A stretch of DNA of 16,669 nucleotides from Clostridia bacterium. GTDB lineage: Bacteria; Bacillota; Clostridia; Oscillospirales; CAG-272. Each line of letters starts with the position of its first letter. The stretch's first letter is position 1. The stretch spans positions 1-16,669 of the forward strand of contig JAFTIV010000197.1 of assembly GCA_017456685.1 (NCBI GenBank), read 5' to 3'. The notes below the pieces were generated by a model. That model saw only the letters and a list, made by a program, of their open reading frames with translations. It was not told the origin of the DNA and did no database searches. Shown here one piece after another: positions 1-7,714 of this stretch. The position numbers and the translations under genes are program-made.

Positions 1-1
1 G

Positions 2-625
2 GACACAGATGCTGTGCTTGCGGTAAGAACGGACACCGAGGCTTTTTTGAACGGAAGCAGGCTTTGCTGTAATGATAATTTAGATACTCTACCGCGTGGA
101 ATGAGAAAATTATATAGTTCCCTGACTGTGCGCCTTAAGAAGGGGGCAAATATTATCAAGTCCTCAAAGGATTTTAAGTATATGCCAAGCGTGCTTATTT
201 TAGGAGATTTCAGCTACAGAATTGAGGCTTGCGAGCCTTATAAAATATTTCTAAGCAAGCGTGCTACAAGCTACAAATGCGGTGAGAAAATCTATGATTA
301 TGGCAGGGTTGAATTTTCCTGTGAGGTGTGTGTCCCAAGTGGGGCCTGCTCCCTTGAAATATGCGGAACAAGCCTATTTACCAAGGTATATGCAGACAAG
401 ACACTACTCGGTGAGAAAATCGCCTCGCCCTATGAGTATTCGATAGATAGTGCCTTATGGGGCAAAAAAATAAGGTTGAAAATCGTACAATATTCAAGCC
501 TTGCGCCTATGTTTGGCGATGTTGCACATTGGGACAAATCCGTTAAGGAATGTGGTTGGAGAGGCACTCCCTCTACAAATCAAGAGCCCTTTGGCCTTGA
601 GAAAATCAAATGGATTATAAAATAA
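2..625 (+). CDS. C-terminal part of a carbohydrate-active enzyme (5' end outside window)
   Basis: The reading frame is open to the left edge, so this is the last 207 residues of a longer protein; the GTG at 14 is an internal valine rather than a credible start, as no ribosome binding site precedes it. The visible part is beta-rich. It has a segment of the type LKKGANII...PSVLILGDF, then a stretch that reads like a galactose-binding-type jelly roll (YGRVEFSCEV, a VYADKTLLGEKIASPYEY segment, then LWGKKIRLKIVQYSSLAP). This order is known from the C-terminal sandwich domains of large glycoside hydrolases such as the rhamnosidase-like families, where the final strands read as 'PY...I...L.G...L.I...S.LAP.FG'. 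No catalytic residues can be assigned because the catalytic domain lies outside the window. It lies upstream of further glycosidase genes but is cut off from them by its own terminator and by the antiporter gene. The family assignment is an inference from pattern only. Confidence 0.6.
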   Translation, partial: DTDAVLAVRTDTEAFLNGSRLCCNDNLDTLPRGMRKLYSSLTVRLKKGANIIKSSKDFKYMPSVLILGDFSYRIEACEPYKIFLSKRATSYKCGEKIYDYGRVEFSCEVCVPSGACSLEICGTSLFTKVYADKTLLGEKIASPYEYSIDSALWGKKIRLKIVQYSSLAPMFGDVAHWDKSVKECGWRGTPSTNQEPFGLEKIKWIIK

Positions 626-631
626 AGACAA

Positions 632-661
632 GGGCAGGAGAAAATCTCCTGCCCTATTTTT
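632..661 (+). terminator. Intrinsic terminator after the partial glycosidase gene
   Basis: A perfect 10-bp stem (GGGCAGGAGA at 632-641, TCTCCTGCCC at 645-654) closes a 3-base loop and is followed by TATTTTT. It starts six bases after the stop codon. Read from the other strand, the hairpin is followed by a weaker T-rich run (TTGTCTTTATTTT), so it might also stop minus-strand transcription. Confidence 0.9.
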
Positions 662-837
662 CGTTTTACGACGATTTTAATTATTGCTGTGCTGTAAATA
701 TCATATATCCAAGAGAGAAAAGGAAATCGTTGTTCAAGAATGCCTCGTATGCGTTATCCTTGTTGCTTATATTTTATCATAGCATATATATGTTTATGTC
801 AATATTTAAGTTAATTTGTAAAATTTTGATTTTAGGC

Positions 838-866
838 TTGACAAAGTGCACACTTAGTATTAAAAT
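838..866 (+). promoter_or_regulatory. Sigma-A promoter of the antiporter gene with embedded palindrome
   Basis: TTGACA at 838-843 is a perfect -35 box, the spacer is 17 bp, and TAAAAT at 861-866 is a good -10 box, placing the start of the transcript near 873. The spacer contains the interrupted palindrome AAGTG-CA-CACTT (844-855). A related perfect palindrome, AGTGCACT, lies at 883-890 just downstream of the expected start. Both could be operator half-sites. Confidence 0.8.
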
Positions 867-919
867 GAAAAAAGTGTTTTTTAGTGCACTTATTTTACAA
901 TTATTTTAGAAGGTTTATT

Positions 920-2254
920 ATGGAAACACAGAATATATTATTTTGTCTAACTATTGCTTTATTTGCTGGTTTGCTTTTATCAAGGCTTGCAAAGAAGTTA
1001 AAGCTCCCTGCAGTTACAGCTTACCTTATCGCAGGCGTTTTGATTGGTCCATTCTGTCTTGGTGCGTTTGGAGTGCCTGGTCTTGGCTTTATCAGCCTTG
1101 AAAATGTCGAGGGCTTTTCAATCATTAGCGATGTTGCGCTTGGCTTTATTGCATTTTCTATTGGCAATGAATTTAGACTTAGTGAGCTTAAGAAAATTGG
1201 TAAGCAGGCGACGATTATCGGTATTTTACAGGCTGTAATTACAACTCTCGTTGTTGACGCGGCGCTTATTGGCTTACACTTTATAATCCCCGATAAGTTC
1301 CCGATTGAGGCGGCAATCATTCTTGGTGCTATTGCCTCTGCTACTGCTCCTGCGGCGACTCTTATGGTTGTTAAGCAATACAAGGCACACGGTCCTGTTA
1401 CAAAAACGCTTCTCCCTGTAGTTGCGCTTGATGATGCTGTTGGTCTTGTTCTATTTGCTATTTCCTTTGGAATTGTAAAATCGCTTCTTTCAACCGAGGG
1501 CGGAGTTGGCTTTGGCGCTATTATTTTAGAGCCTATTATTGAGGTTGTTTTCTCAATAGTTGTCGGTACTGTTATGGGAATTGTATGCACATATATTGAA
1601 AGGTTCTTCCACTCACGCTCGAAGCGTCTTGCGGTCAGCGTTGCGTTTGTTCTTTTAACAGTTGCAATTTCGATGTTCAAGTTCCCTATTGGAAGCATTC
1701 ATGTTGCATTCTCACCACTTCTTAGCTGTATGATGCTTGGAACTATATTCTGCAACATTTGTGACTTCTCAGCAGAGCTTATGGACCGTCTTGACAGATG
1801 GACTGCTCCTATTTATGTATTATTCTTCGTTATCAGCGGTGCAGAGCTTGACCTTTCGGTATTCTTAAATCACACCTTCGTAATTATAGGTGTTGTATAT
1901 ATTGCGTTCCGTTGTCTTGGAAAATACTGTGGAGCAAGATTTAGCTCTGAGCTTGCAGGAGCTGAGCCTAATGTTAAAAAATATCTTGGAATTACTCTTT
2001 TCCCACAAGCGGGTGTTGCACTTGGCATGGTAAATATGGTATCAGCAGAGCTTGGACATTATACAAATCCCATAGCAAACGATGTTATTGAGATTGTTTT
2101 GAATATAATTCTATTCTCTGTGCTTGTTTATGAAATTGTTGGTCCGTTCCTTACAAAGCTTTCGCTTGTTAAGGCAGGAGAGATTGACCCTGAAAAGCAG
2201 GTCAGCAACAGAATTAAGCATCACGACAAAACTATACCAACTACAAAAATTTAA
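920..2254 (+). CDS. CPA2-family cation/proton antiporter (Kef/NapA-like), no RCK domain
   Basis: This 444-residue polytopic inner-membrane protein should exchange Na+ or K+ for protons. The N-terminal half shows the hallmark CPA2 features: LPAVTAYLIAGVLIGP (residues 29-44), and after the AIASATAPAATLMVV helix an ALDDAVGL motif with paired Asp171-Asp172. The two aspartates correspond to the ion-binding pair of NapA-type exchangers; in that family the DD arrangement is linked to electrogenic exchange. The region is almost entirely hydrophobic helices and ends in a short 28-residue polar tail, so the KTN/RCK nucleotide-binding domain of KefB/KefC is absent. I chose ATG 920 over the longer in-frame reading from 884 because AGAAGG (909-914) lies six bases before it, and because 884 lies almost at the expected transcription start. 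It is a monocistronic unit between its own promoter and terminator. Whether it carries Na+ or K+ cannot be told from sequence. Confidence 0.9.
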   Translation: METQNILFCLTIALFAGLLLSRLAKKLKLPAVTAYLIAGVLIGPFCLGAFGVPGLGFISLENVEGFSIISDVALGFIAFSIGNEFRLSELKKIGKQATIIGILQAVITTLVVDAALIGLHFIIPDKFPIEAAIILGAIASATAPAATLMVVKQYKAHGPVTKTLLPVVALDDAVGLVLFAISFGIVKSLLSTEGGVGFGAIILEPIIEVVFSIVVGTVMGIVCTYIERFFHSRSKRLAVSVAFVLLTVAISMFKFPIGSIHVAFSPLLSCMMLGTIFCNICDFSAELMDRLDRWTAPIYVLFFVISGAELDLSVFLNHTFVIIGVVYIAFRCLGKYCGARFSSELAGAEPNVKKYLGITLFPQAGVALGMVNMVSAELGHYTNPIANDVIEIVLNIILFSVLVYEIVGPFLTKLSLVKAGEIDPEKQVSNRIKHHDKTIPTTKI

Positions 2255-2259
2255 AATTC

Positions 2260-2293
2260 AATACAGAGCGACACATATCGCTCTGTATTTTTT
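2260..2293 (+). terminator. Intrinsic terminator after the antiporter gene
   Basis: A perfect 12-bp stem (AATACAGAGCGA at 2260-2271 with TCGCTCTGTATT at 2278-2289) and a 6-base loop are followed by a run of T residues to 2293. It begins five bases after the stop codon. Confidence 0.92.
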
Positions 2294-2313
2294 ATATAAT
2301 TTTATTCTGTCTA

Positions 2314-2343
2314 TTGATTTATCCTATCATTATATGATAGAAT
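2314..2343 (+). promoter_or_regulatory. Probable promoter and operator of the glycosidase operon
   Basis: TTGATT (2314-2319) and TAGAAT (2338-2343) are separated by 18 bp and fit a sigma-A promoter. The palindrome CTATCAT-TAT-ATGATAG (2324-2340) fills the spacer and enters the -10 box, where a bound repressor would block polymerase. A second pair of arms, TTTATTCT (2301-2308) and AGAATAAA (2339-2346), encloses it. The promoter call is moderate and the operator call is an inference. Confidence 0.5.
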
Positions 2344-2379
2344 AAAAATATAGTAATTTTGTTTTTAAGGTAAGCATAT

Positions 2380-4320
2380 ATGAAAGAGCAAATTTTAAAA
2401 TCCTATACAATAATGGAGCCTGATATTACTCATCTTGAGAGCATTTGTCAGGATATAAAGGAGCAATACGATAGCGGTATTGCCTTTTGCGCATTATTCA
2501 AAATGACGCTTGTGCCAGAAGGTAATCCTCCCGCTGACAAGGTCTCTATTCTTTGCAAAAAATATGATATGTTCAAAAAAAGGCTTGACGAGCTTGGTGT
2601 GCCGTCTGGAATTTTGGTGCAGGCAAGCGTTGGACACGGCTGGGTAATGGGAGATTTATTCCCCTATCAGCAACATACAAACTTCTGTGACGGGGTTGCT
2701 ACGCGTGTCGTTTGCCCCTATGATGATGGCTTTAAGGAATATATTTATAATGTTATGGCGGTTATTGCCTCTCACAAGCCTGAGCATATAATGATTGATG
2801 ATGATTTTCGCACCATTTGGTATAAGGGCGAGGGCTGTGCGTGTCCATTACATATGAAGCGCTTTAACGAGCTTGCAGGCACTAATTTGAGCCGTGAGGA
2901 GCTTTGGGAGATTGTAAATGGTCGCGGGGAAAATTACAAAAAATACACCGATATTTTCATTCAAACGCAACGAGAGTCGCTCGTCGAGACAGCTAAGGTT
3001 ATGCGTGCAGGAATTGATAGTATAAATCCTTCTCTTCCCGCATCGTATTGCTGTTGCGGAAACAATGCAGAATTTGCCGACGAGATTGCCTCTGTTTTAT
3101 CGGGCAAGGGCAATCCTATAGTAGTTAGAATTAACAATGGCAACTATACCCCCGAGGGGGCGAGATATTTTAGCAGAGCATTTCACAGAGCCTCTACTCA
3201 AATTGCAAAGCTAAAGGGCAAGGTTGATGTTATTTTAGCAGAAACCGACACCTGCCCTCAAAACAGATACAGCACAAGCGCTATGTCGCTTCACACTCAT
3301 TTCACAGGTACTATTTTAGAGGGAGCAAATGGTGCAAAGCATTGGATTTCCCGTCTTATCACCTACGAGCCCGAGAGTGGACGAGCTTACAGACGCGTGC
3401 TTGGCAAGAATTTTGGATTTTACGAAAGGCTCGCGTCCTTAGTGCCATCGCTTAAATGGAGAGGATGCAGAATTTTCACTCCCTCTACTCCCGATTTTAC
3501 ATATGGTAGAGTCAAGGAGGAATGGGACGGCTGGAGTCTTTGTGTGCTTGAGCGTTTAGGACTCCCTATGTATTTTTCAAGCGAAAATGGCGGTGTTGTG
3601 TGCTTTGAGGGAGATGTTGATTCTCGTCTTAGCGACAATGAGCTTTTGGAGCTTCTTCGTGGCTCTATGATTTTGGCAAGTGACACGGCGCAAAATCTTG
3701 TAAGGCGTGGCTTTGAAAAATATATTGGTGTTGATGTGCGCGAATGGACTGGAAAAATTCCTGTGCGCGAGCGCTTTAAGAATGGTGCGCTTGCCCCTGT
3801 TCAGCAAAAGGTAAAGGAGCTTGTACCTCTTTCGAGCGATACTATAGCGCACTCATATGTATGCAACACAATTGACTATGAGAGCTACGAGGAGCTATTC
3901 CCAGGTGTTACGAGCTTCAAAAACGAGCTTGGCGGTAATGTGCTTGTCTTCTCTGGTACGCCTGTTGCACCCTTCCGCATAGATACAGCATTTTCGTTTC
4001 TTACATATTCAAGAAAGCAACAGCTTATTGAGCTATTAAAGCAAACAGGGGAGCTTATTGTTTATTATCCAAACGATGAAGAGGTTTATTTAAAATGCGC
4101 TGACATGGACGACGGGCGCGTATTTACTGCGGTGTTTAATATTGGTCTTGACCCAATTGAAGCACTCGAGCTTTGCTGTGATTTTGAGGCTAAGGGCTTT
4201 TCTCAGCTTATGCCTGACGGTGGCGAAAAAGAGGTTGGCTTTAGGGTTGACAATGGCAGATATATACTTGATATACCCGCTTACACGCTTGACCCTGTTG
4301 TTTTGTTTATTGATAAATAA
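2380..4320 (+). CDS. Unclassified glycosidase-like TIM-barrel protein
   Basis: This is a 646-residue cytoplasmic protein with no signal peptide or membrane segment. I do not recognise a named family with certainty. Residues about 1-390 alternate like a TIM barrel. They contain HIMIDDDFR (136-144) followed by GCACPLHMKRFNELAG (152-167), a 'DDD.R ... C.C..H...F' pattern that I associate with uncharacterised GH42-like or hypothetical glycosidases of Clostridia. A second polar barrel-edge motif, VILAETDTCPQNRYST (284-299), offers Glu288 as a candidate catalytic acid. Residues about 390-550 look like an alpha/beta domain in the position of the GH42 trimerisation domain, and about 555-646 form a beta-rich C-terminal domain. 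ATG 2380 is preceded by AAGG (2367-2370). It is the first gene of an operon with GH3 and GH43 enzymes, the stop lying 14 bases before the next start. A role in intracellular oligosaccharide breakdown is inferred from context. Confidence 0.65.
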   Translation: MKEQILKSYTIMEPDITHLESICQDIKEQYDSGIAFCALFKMTLVPEGNPPADKVSILCKKYDMFKKRLDELGVPSGILVQASVGHGWVMGDLFPYQQHTNFCDGVATRVVCPYDDGFKEYIYNVMAVIASHKPEHIMIDDDFRTIWYKGEGCACPLHMKRFNELAGTNLSREELWEIVNGRGENYKKYTDIFIQTQRESLVETAKVMRAGIDSINPSLPASYCCCGNNAEFADEIASVLSGKGNPIVVRINNGNYTPEGARYFSRAFHRASTQIAKLKGKVDVILAETDTCPQNRYSTSAMSLHTHFTGTILEGANGAKHWISRLITYEPESGRAYRRVLGKNFGFYERLASLVPSLKWRGCRIFTPSTPDFTYGRVKEEWDGWSLCVLERLGLPMYFSSENGGVVCFEGDVDSRLSDNELLELLRGSMILASDTAQNLVRRGFEKYIGVDVREWTGKIPVRERFKNGALAPVQQKVKELVPLSSDTIAHSYVCNTIDYESYEELFPGVTSFKNELGGNVLVFSGTPVAPFRIDTAFSFLTYSRKQQLIELLKQTGELIVYYPNDEEVYLKCADMDDGRVFTAVFNIGLDPIEALELCCDFEAKGFSQLMPDGGEKEVGFRVDNGRYILDIPAYTLDPVVLFIDK

Positions 4321-4334
4321 TTTTGGGGGATTTT

Positions 4335-6215
4335 ATGACATTTATTGAAAGAGCTAAAGAGCTTGTATCTAAAATGACAATAGAGGAAAAAATGGCGCAG
4401 ATGCGCTATGATGCACCAGCGATTGAGCGCTTAGGCATTCCTGCATACAACTGGTGGAACGAGTGCTTACACGGAGTCGCAAGACAAGGCTGTGCTACTG
4501 TTTTCCCACAGGCTATAGGACTTAGTGCAAGCTTTAATACGGAGCTTATGTACAAGGTTGCAGATGTTATATCAACCGAGGCAAGGGCGAAATACAATGA
4601 ATTTAAAAAATTCGGCTCAACCGAGCAATATCAAGGACTCACCTTTTGGTCGCCGAATATAAATATCTTTAGAGACCCAAGATGGGGTCGTGGTCACGAA
4701 ACCTATGGTGAGGATCCATATCTTACAGGACGAATGGGTGTTGCGTTTATAAAGGGACTTCAGGGCGAGGGTAAATATCGCAAGCTTGACGCAACAATTA
4801 AGCACTATGCTGTCCATAGTGGTCCTGAAAACGAGCGCCACGGCTTTGATGCGATTGTTTCAAAAAAGGACCTTTATGAAACCTATCTTAGTGCGTTTAA
4901 ATATTGTATTGACAATGCAGACCCCTCTGCTGTTATGGGTGCGTACAACCGCGTAAATGGCGAGGCGTGCTGTGCGAGCAAAACGCTTCTTAAGGACATT
5001 CTCTTTGGCGAATTTGGCTTTAAGGGCTATGTTGTTTCCGACTGTGGAGCGATAAGAGATATTCACGCGGGTCACAAAATTACGGATAACGAGGCTGAGA
5101 GCGTTGCGTTGGCTTTAAATAATGGCTGTCATCTTAACTGTGGCGATGCCTATTTCAGTCTTTACGATGCTTATGAGCAGGACCTTATAAGCGAGGAAAC
5201 AATTACCGAAGCGGTTGAGAAGATATTTGAGGCGCGCTTCCGTCTTGGAATGTTTGATGATGACTGCGAATATGACAAAATTCCTTATGATGTTGTCGAA
5301 TGCAAGACGCATACTGACCTTAATAGAAAAATGGCACAGGAAAGCATTGTTCTTCTTAAAAACAATGGCATTTTGCCTCTTGACAAGGACAAATATAAAA
5401 CGATTGCCGTAATTGGTCCTAACAGTGATAGATTTAGCGTTTTAATTGGAAACTATAACGGTAACCCTTCAAAATACATAACCCCGCTTCGCGGTATTCA
5501 GGATGAATTTGATGGCAATGTGCTTTTTGCTGTTGGCTGTCATCCTACCGATATTGGCTCAAGCATGTGGGGTGGCTTCCCGCTTCGTGAGGGAATTATT
5601 TGCGCAAGCAAGGCCGACCTTGTTATTATGTGCATGGGTTTAAATCCCGGAATTGAGGGCGAGGAGGGCGATGCATACAATGGCGATGTTGCAGGTGACA
5701 AAAAGGATATTGAGCTTCCCGAACCGCAGAAAAAGCTATTTGATGAAATTATTAAGCTTGGCAAGCCAACTATTTTTGTAAATATAAGTGGTAGCTGTGT
5801 TTCCCTTTGCGAGCAGGATGAAAAATGTGATGCGGTTATTCAATGCTTCTATCCTGGTGCACAGGGTGGAGGTGCGCTTGCTGATATTATTTTCGGTAAG
5901 GTCTCGCCAAGTGGCAGGCTTCCTGTTACCTTCTATCGCTCAAGCGAGGATTTGCCTCCCTTTAGAGATTACAGTATGGAAAATAGAACCTACAAGTTCT
6001 TTAATGGTCCTGTGCTTTATCCATTCGGTCACGGCTTGACATATGCTGACATTGAGGAAAATTGGCTTGACGAAAACAGAGTTGAGCTTATTCACAAGGG
6101 CGGAATGGACACTAACTATACGGTTTTAAAGTTCAAGACAGAGCCACACCCTGAGCTTGTTGACTTCAAAAAGGTATTTATCAAGGCAAACGAAAAAATT
6201 ATTATTGAATTTTAA
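4335..6215 (+). CDS. Glycoside hydrolase family 3 (beta-xylosidase/beta-glucosidase type)
   Basis: This 626-residue enzyme should release single sugars from the non-reducing end of beta-linked oligosaccharides, retaining configuration. The N-terminal TIM barrel (about 1-310) shows the family signatures WWNECLHGVAR (40-50), FWSPNINIFRDPRWGRGHETYGEDP (104-128) and KHYAVHSGPENERH (156-169). The nucleophile is Asp236 in GYVVSDCGAI; the SDC form, with the WWNE motif, is common in xylosidase-like members. The alpha/beta sandwich domain (about 330-540) carries the glutamate cluster EGEEGD (441-446), which should hold the acid/base. YPFGHGLTY (562-570) marks the start of the FnIII-like domain, which is short and stops right after FKKVFIKANEKIIIEF. 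ATG 4335 follows GGGGGA (4325-4330). There is no signal peptide, so it acts in the cytoplasm. It is the middle gene of the operon. Xylosidase versus glucosidase activity cannot be decided here. Confidence 0.93.
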   Translation: MTFIERAKELVSKMTIEEKMAQMRYDAPAIERLGIPAYNWWNECLHGVARQGCATVFPQAIGLSASFNTELMYKVADVISTEARAKYNEFKKFGSTEQYQGLTFWSPNINIFRDPRWGRGHETYGEDPYLTGRMGVAFIKGLQGEGKYRKLDATIKHYAVHSGPENERHGFDAIVSKKDLYETYLSAFKYCIDNADPSAVMGAYNRVNGEACCASKTLLKDILFGEFGFKGYVVSDCGAIRDIHAGHKITDNEAESVALALNNGCHLNCGDAYFSLYDAYEQDLISEETITEAVEKIFEARFRLGMFDDDCEYDKIPYDVVECKTHTDLNRKMAQESIVLLKNNGILPLDKDKYKTIAVIGPNSDRFSVLIGNYNGNPSKYITPLRGIQDEFDGNVLFAVGCHPTDIGSSMWGGFPLREGIICASKADLVIMCMGLNPGIEGEEGDAYNGDVAGDKKDIELPEPQKKLFDEIIKLGKPTIFVNISGSCVSLCEQDEKCDAVIQCFYPGAQGGGALADIIFGKVSPSGRLPVTFYRSSEDLPPFRDYSMENRTYKFFNGPVLYPFGHGLTYADIEENWLDENRVELIHKGGMDTNYTVLKFKTEPHPELVDFKKVFIKANEKIIIEF

Positions 6216-6224
6216 GAGGGCCTT

Positions 6225-7685
6225 ATGAAACAGATTTTCAATCCTTTTCTTCCTCTTGATGAGTACATTCCCGATGGCGAGCCTCATATTTTTGAGGACA
6301 GAGTATATATTTATGGCTCTCACGACAAGGAAAATGGCGACCATTTTTGTATGCTTGACTATGTAACCTACTCTGCGCCCGTTGATAATCTCAAGGACTG
6401 GAGATACGAGGGGGTTATATACAAGGCGGAGCGCGACCCCTTATACCCTGAGTATAAATATATGTTTGCTCCCGATGTTGTAAGAGGAAATGACGGAAGG
6501 TATTATTTATACTACTCTCTTGCAAACGATTATCCTAATTGCTCGTATATTATGAGTGTGGCGGTTTGCGACACTCCCTCGGGCGATTTTGAGTTTCTTG
6601 GTCACCTAAGGCATACTGACGGCTCGCTTTTTCAGGACGGAGTAATTTTTGACCCTGCGGTTTTAAACGATAATGGTACAATTCGTCTTTACTATGGAAT
6701 GTGGTGGAATTTCGAGAGAGATTTTGACCACGAGGAGAGTATAAAGAGGCAAATTGCAACCTTCAAAAAAAGTCGAGAGCAAATTGAGAGCGCGTCTGAC
6801 GGCGTTATGGGTCCATTTACCGTTGAGCTTTGCGAGGATATGAAAACCGTAAAGAGCGACCCTGTGCGAATTTTCCCAAGGGATTTTAGAGGCACGAGCT
6901 TCGAGGGACACGAATTCTTTGAGGCGAGCTCGATGCGCAGACTTGGTAACAAATATTACTTTGTTTATGCTACCTTTAACGGACACGAGCTTGCGTATGC
7001 GACAAGCGACCTTCCCGACAAGGGCTTTGAGTTTGGCGGTGTTATTATTTCGAATGGCGACATAGGCTATAATGGACGCACCATTGAAAATCAGGGTATG
7101 CGAACAGGAAATATTCACGGAAGCATTATAGAGATAAATGGTGAATGGTATGTCTTTTATCACAGGCACACTACAAAGACCGAGCTTTCAAGACAGGCGT
7201 GTGCCGAAAAAATTGAAATCTCGGCAGATGGGTCGATAAAGCAGGTTGAAATTACCTCGTGTGGCTTGAACGGTGCTCCGCTTATTGCTAAGGGTGCCTA
7301 CCCTGCTATTATTTGCTGTGCGCTTACAAATTACAGGCTACATTATGGTCCTTGTCAGGACGAGAGATTGCCTCATATCATTTGCAAAAATAACGAGAGG
7401 TTTATTAGCGAGCTTGAAAATGGCTGTGTTTTCGGGTATAAATATTTTGATTTTAATGATTGCTCGCGCATTGGAATACGCTATCGCTCAGGCGATATGG
7501 CTCCAAGTGGATATTTCAGCATTTCCTTAACGGAAAATGGTGAGTGCATTGGAAAAATTGAAATTGGTGATAGCGCCTCTTGGTGCGATGCGCTTACCGA
7601 TGTGTCGATAAAAGGCACTTGCGCGCTATATTTCAAGTATTTTGGTGCTGGTTCAGTTGATGTGCTTGATATTATTTTCGAATAA
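6225..7685 (+). CDS. Glycoside hydrolase family 43 with C-terminal CBM6-like domain
   Basis: This 486-residue enzyme should be an inverting alpha-L-arabinofuranosidase or beta-xylosidase. The five-bladed propeller (about 5-330) shows the three catalytic carboxylates: Asp17 in YIPDGEPHIF (general base), Asp143 in IFDPAVL (pKa modulator) and Glu233 in GHEFFEASSMRR (general acid). Strand signatures YYLYYS, IRLYYGMW, KYYFVYAT and WYVFYHRH mark the blades. Residues about 395-486 look like a degenerate CBM6-type jelly roll (YKYFDF, IGKIEIG, CALYFKY..G.G..DVLDIIFE). There is no secretion signal. ATG 6225 is preceded by AGAGGG (6215-6220), which overlaps the last base of the GH3 stop codon, so translation is probably coupled. 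Last gene of the operon. With the GH3 enzyme it fits arabinoxylan-derived or other arabinose/xylose oligosaccharides; exact specificity is open. Confidence 0.92.
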   Translation: MKQIFNPFLPLDEYIPDGEPHIFEDRVYIYGSHDKENGDHFCMLDYVTYSAPVDNLKDWRYEGVIYKAERDPLYPEYKYMFAPDVVRGNDGRYYLYYSLANDYPNCSYIMSVAVCDTPSGDFEFLGHLRHTDGSLFQDGVIFDPAVLNDNGTIRLYYGMWWNFERDFDHEESIKRQIATFKKSREQIESASDGVMGPFTVELCEDMKTVKSDPVRIFPRDFRGTSFEGHEFFEASSMRRLGNKYYFVYATFNGHELAYATSDLPDKGFEFGGVIISNGDIGYNGRTIENQGMRTGNIHGSIIEINGEWYVFYHRHTTKTELSRQACAEKIEISADGSIKQVEITSCGLNGAPLIAKGAYPAIICCALTNYRLHYGPCQDERLPHIICKNNERFISELENGCVFGYKYFDFNDCSRIGIRYRSGDMAPSGYFSISLTENGECIGKIEIGDSASWCDALTDVSIKGTCALYFKYFGAGSVDVLDIIFE

Positions 7686-7714
7686 AAAAAGGGTTGCGAT
7701 GCAACCTCTTTTTT
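7684..7714. terminator. Bidirectional terminator between GH43 and the convergent unknown gene
   Basis: The stem GGTTGC (7692-7697) / GCAACC (7701-7706) with loop GAT is flanked by an A run on the left (7684-7690) and a T run on the right (7709-7714). It therefore terminates transcription from both directions; the tails belong to the stop-codon regions of both genes. Confidence 0.85.

Noticed and set aside
610..909. 99-residue plus-strand reading frame between the first terminator and the antiporter gene
   Set aside because: It begins inside the preceding gene, reads through the terminator hairpin and the antiporter promoter, and has no ribosome binding site or family resemblance.
884..919. 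Upstream extension of the antiporter by 12 residues
   Set aside because: The extended start would lie only about ten bases from the expected transcription start and lacks a ribosome binding site, whereas ATG 920 has AGAAGG at good distance.
873..919. Riboswitch in the antiporter leader (for example a Na+ or c-di-AMP sensing class)
   Set aside because: The leader from the expected start to the ATG is only about 47 bases, too short for a known riboswitch fold, and no terminator or sequestering hairpin is present.
1021..1698. 225-residue antisense reading frame opposite the antiporter gene
   Set aside because: It lies wholly within a clearly recognised membrane protein gene; its Thr/Ile/Pro-rich composition is the mirror of that gene's codon use.
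6663..7169. 168-residue antisense reading frame inside the GH43 gene
   Set aside because: The GH43 catalytic motifs on the plus strand cover the same bases, and there is no promoter or ribosome binding site on the minus strand.
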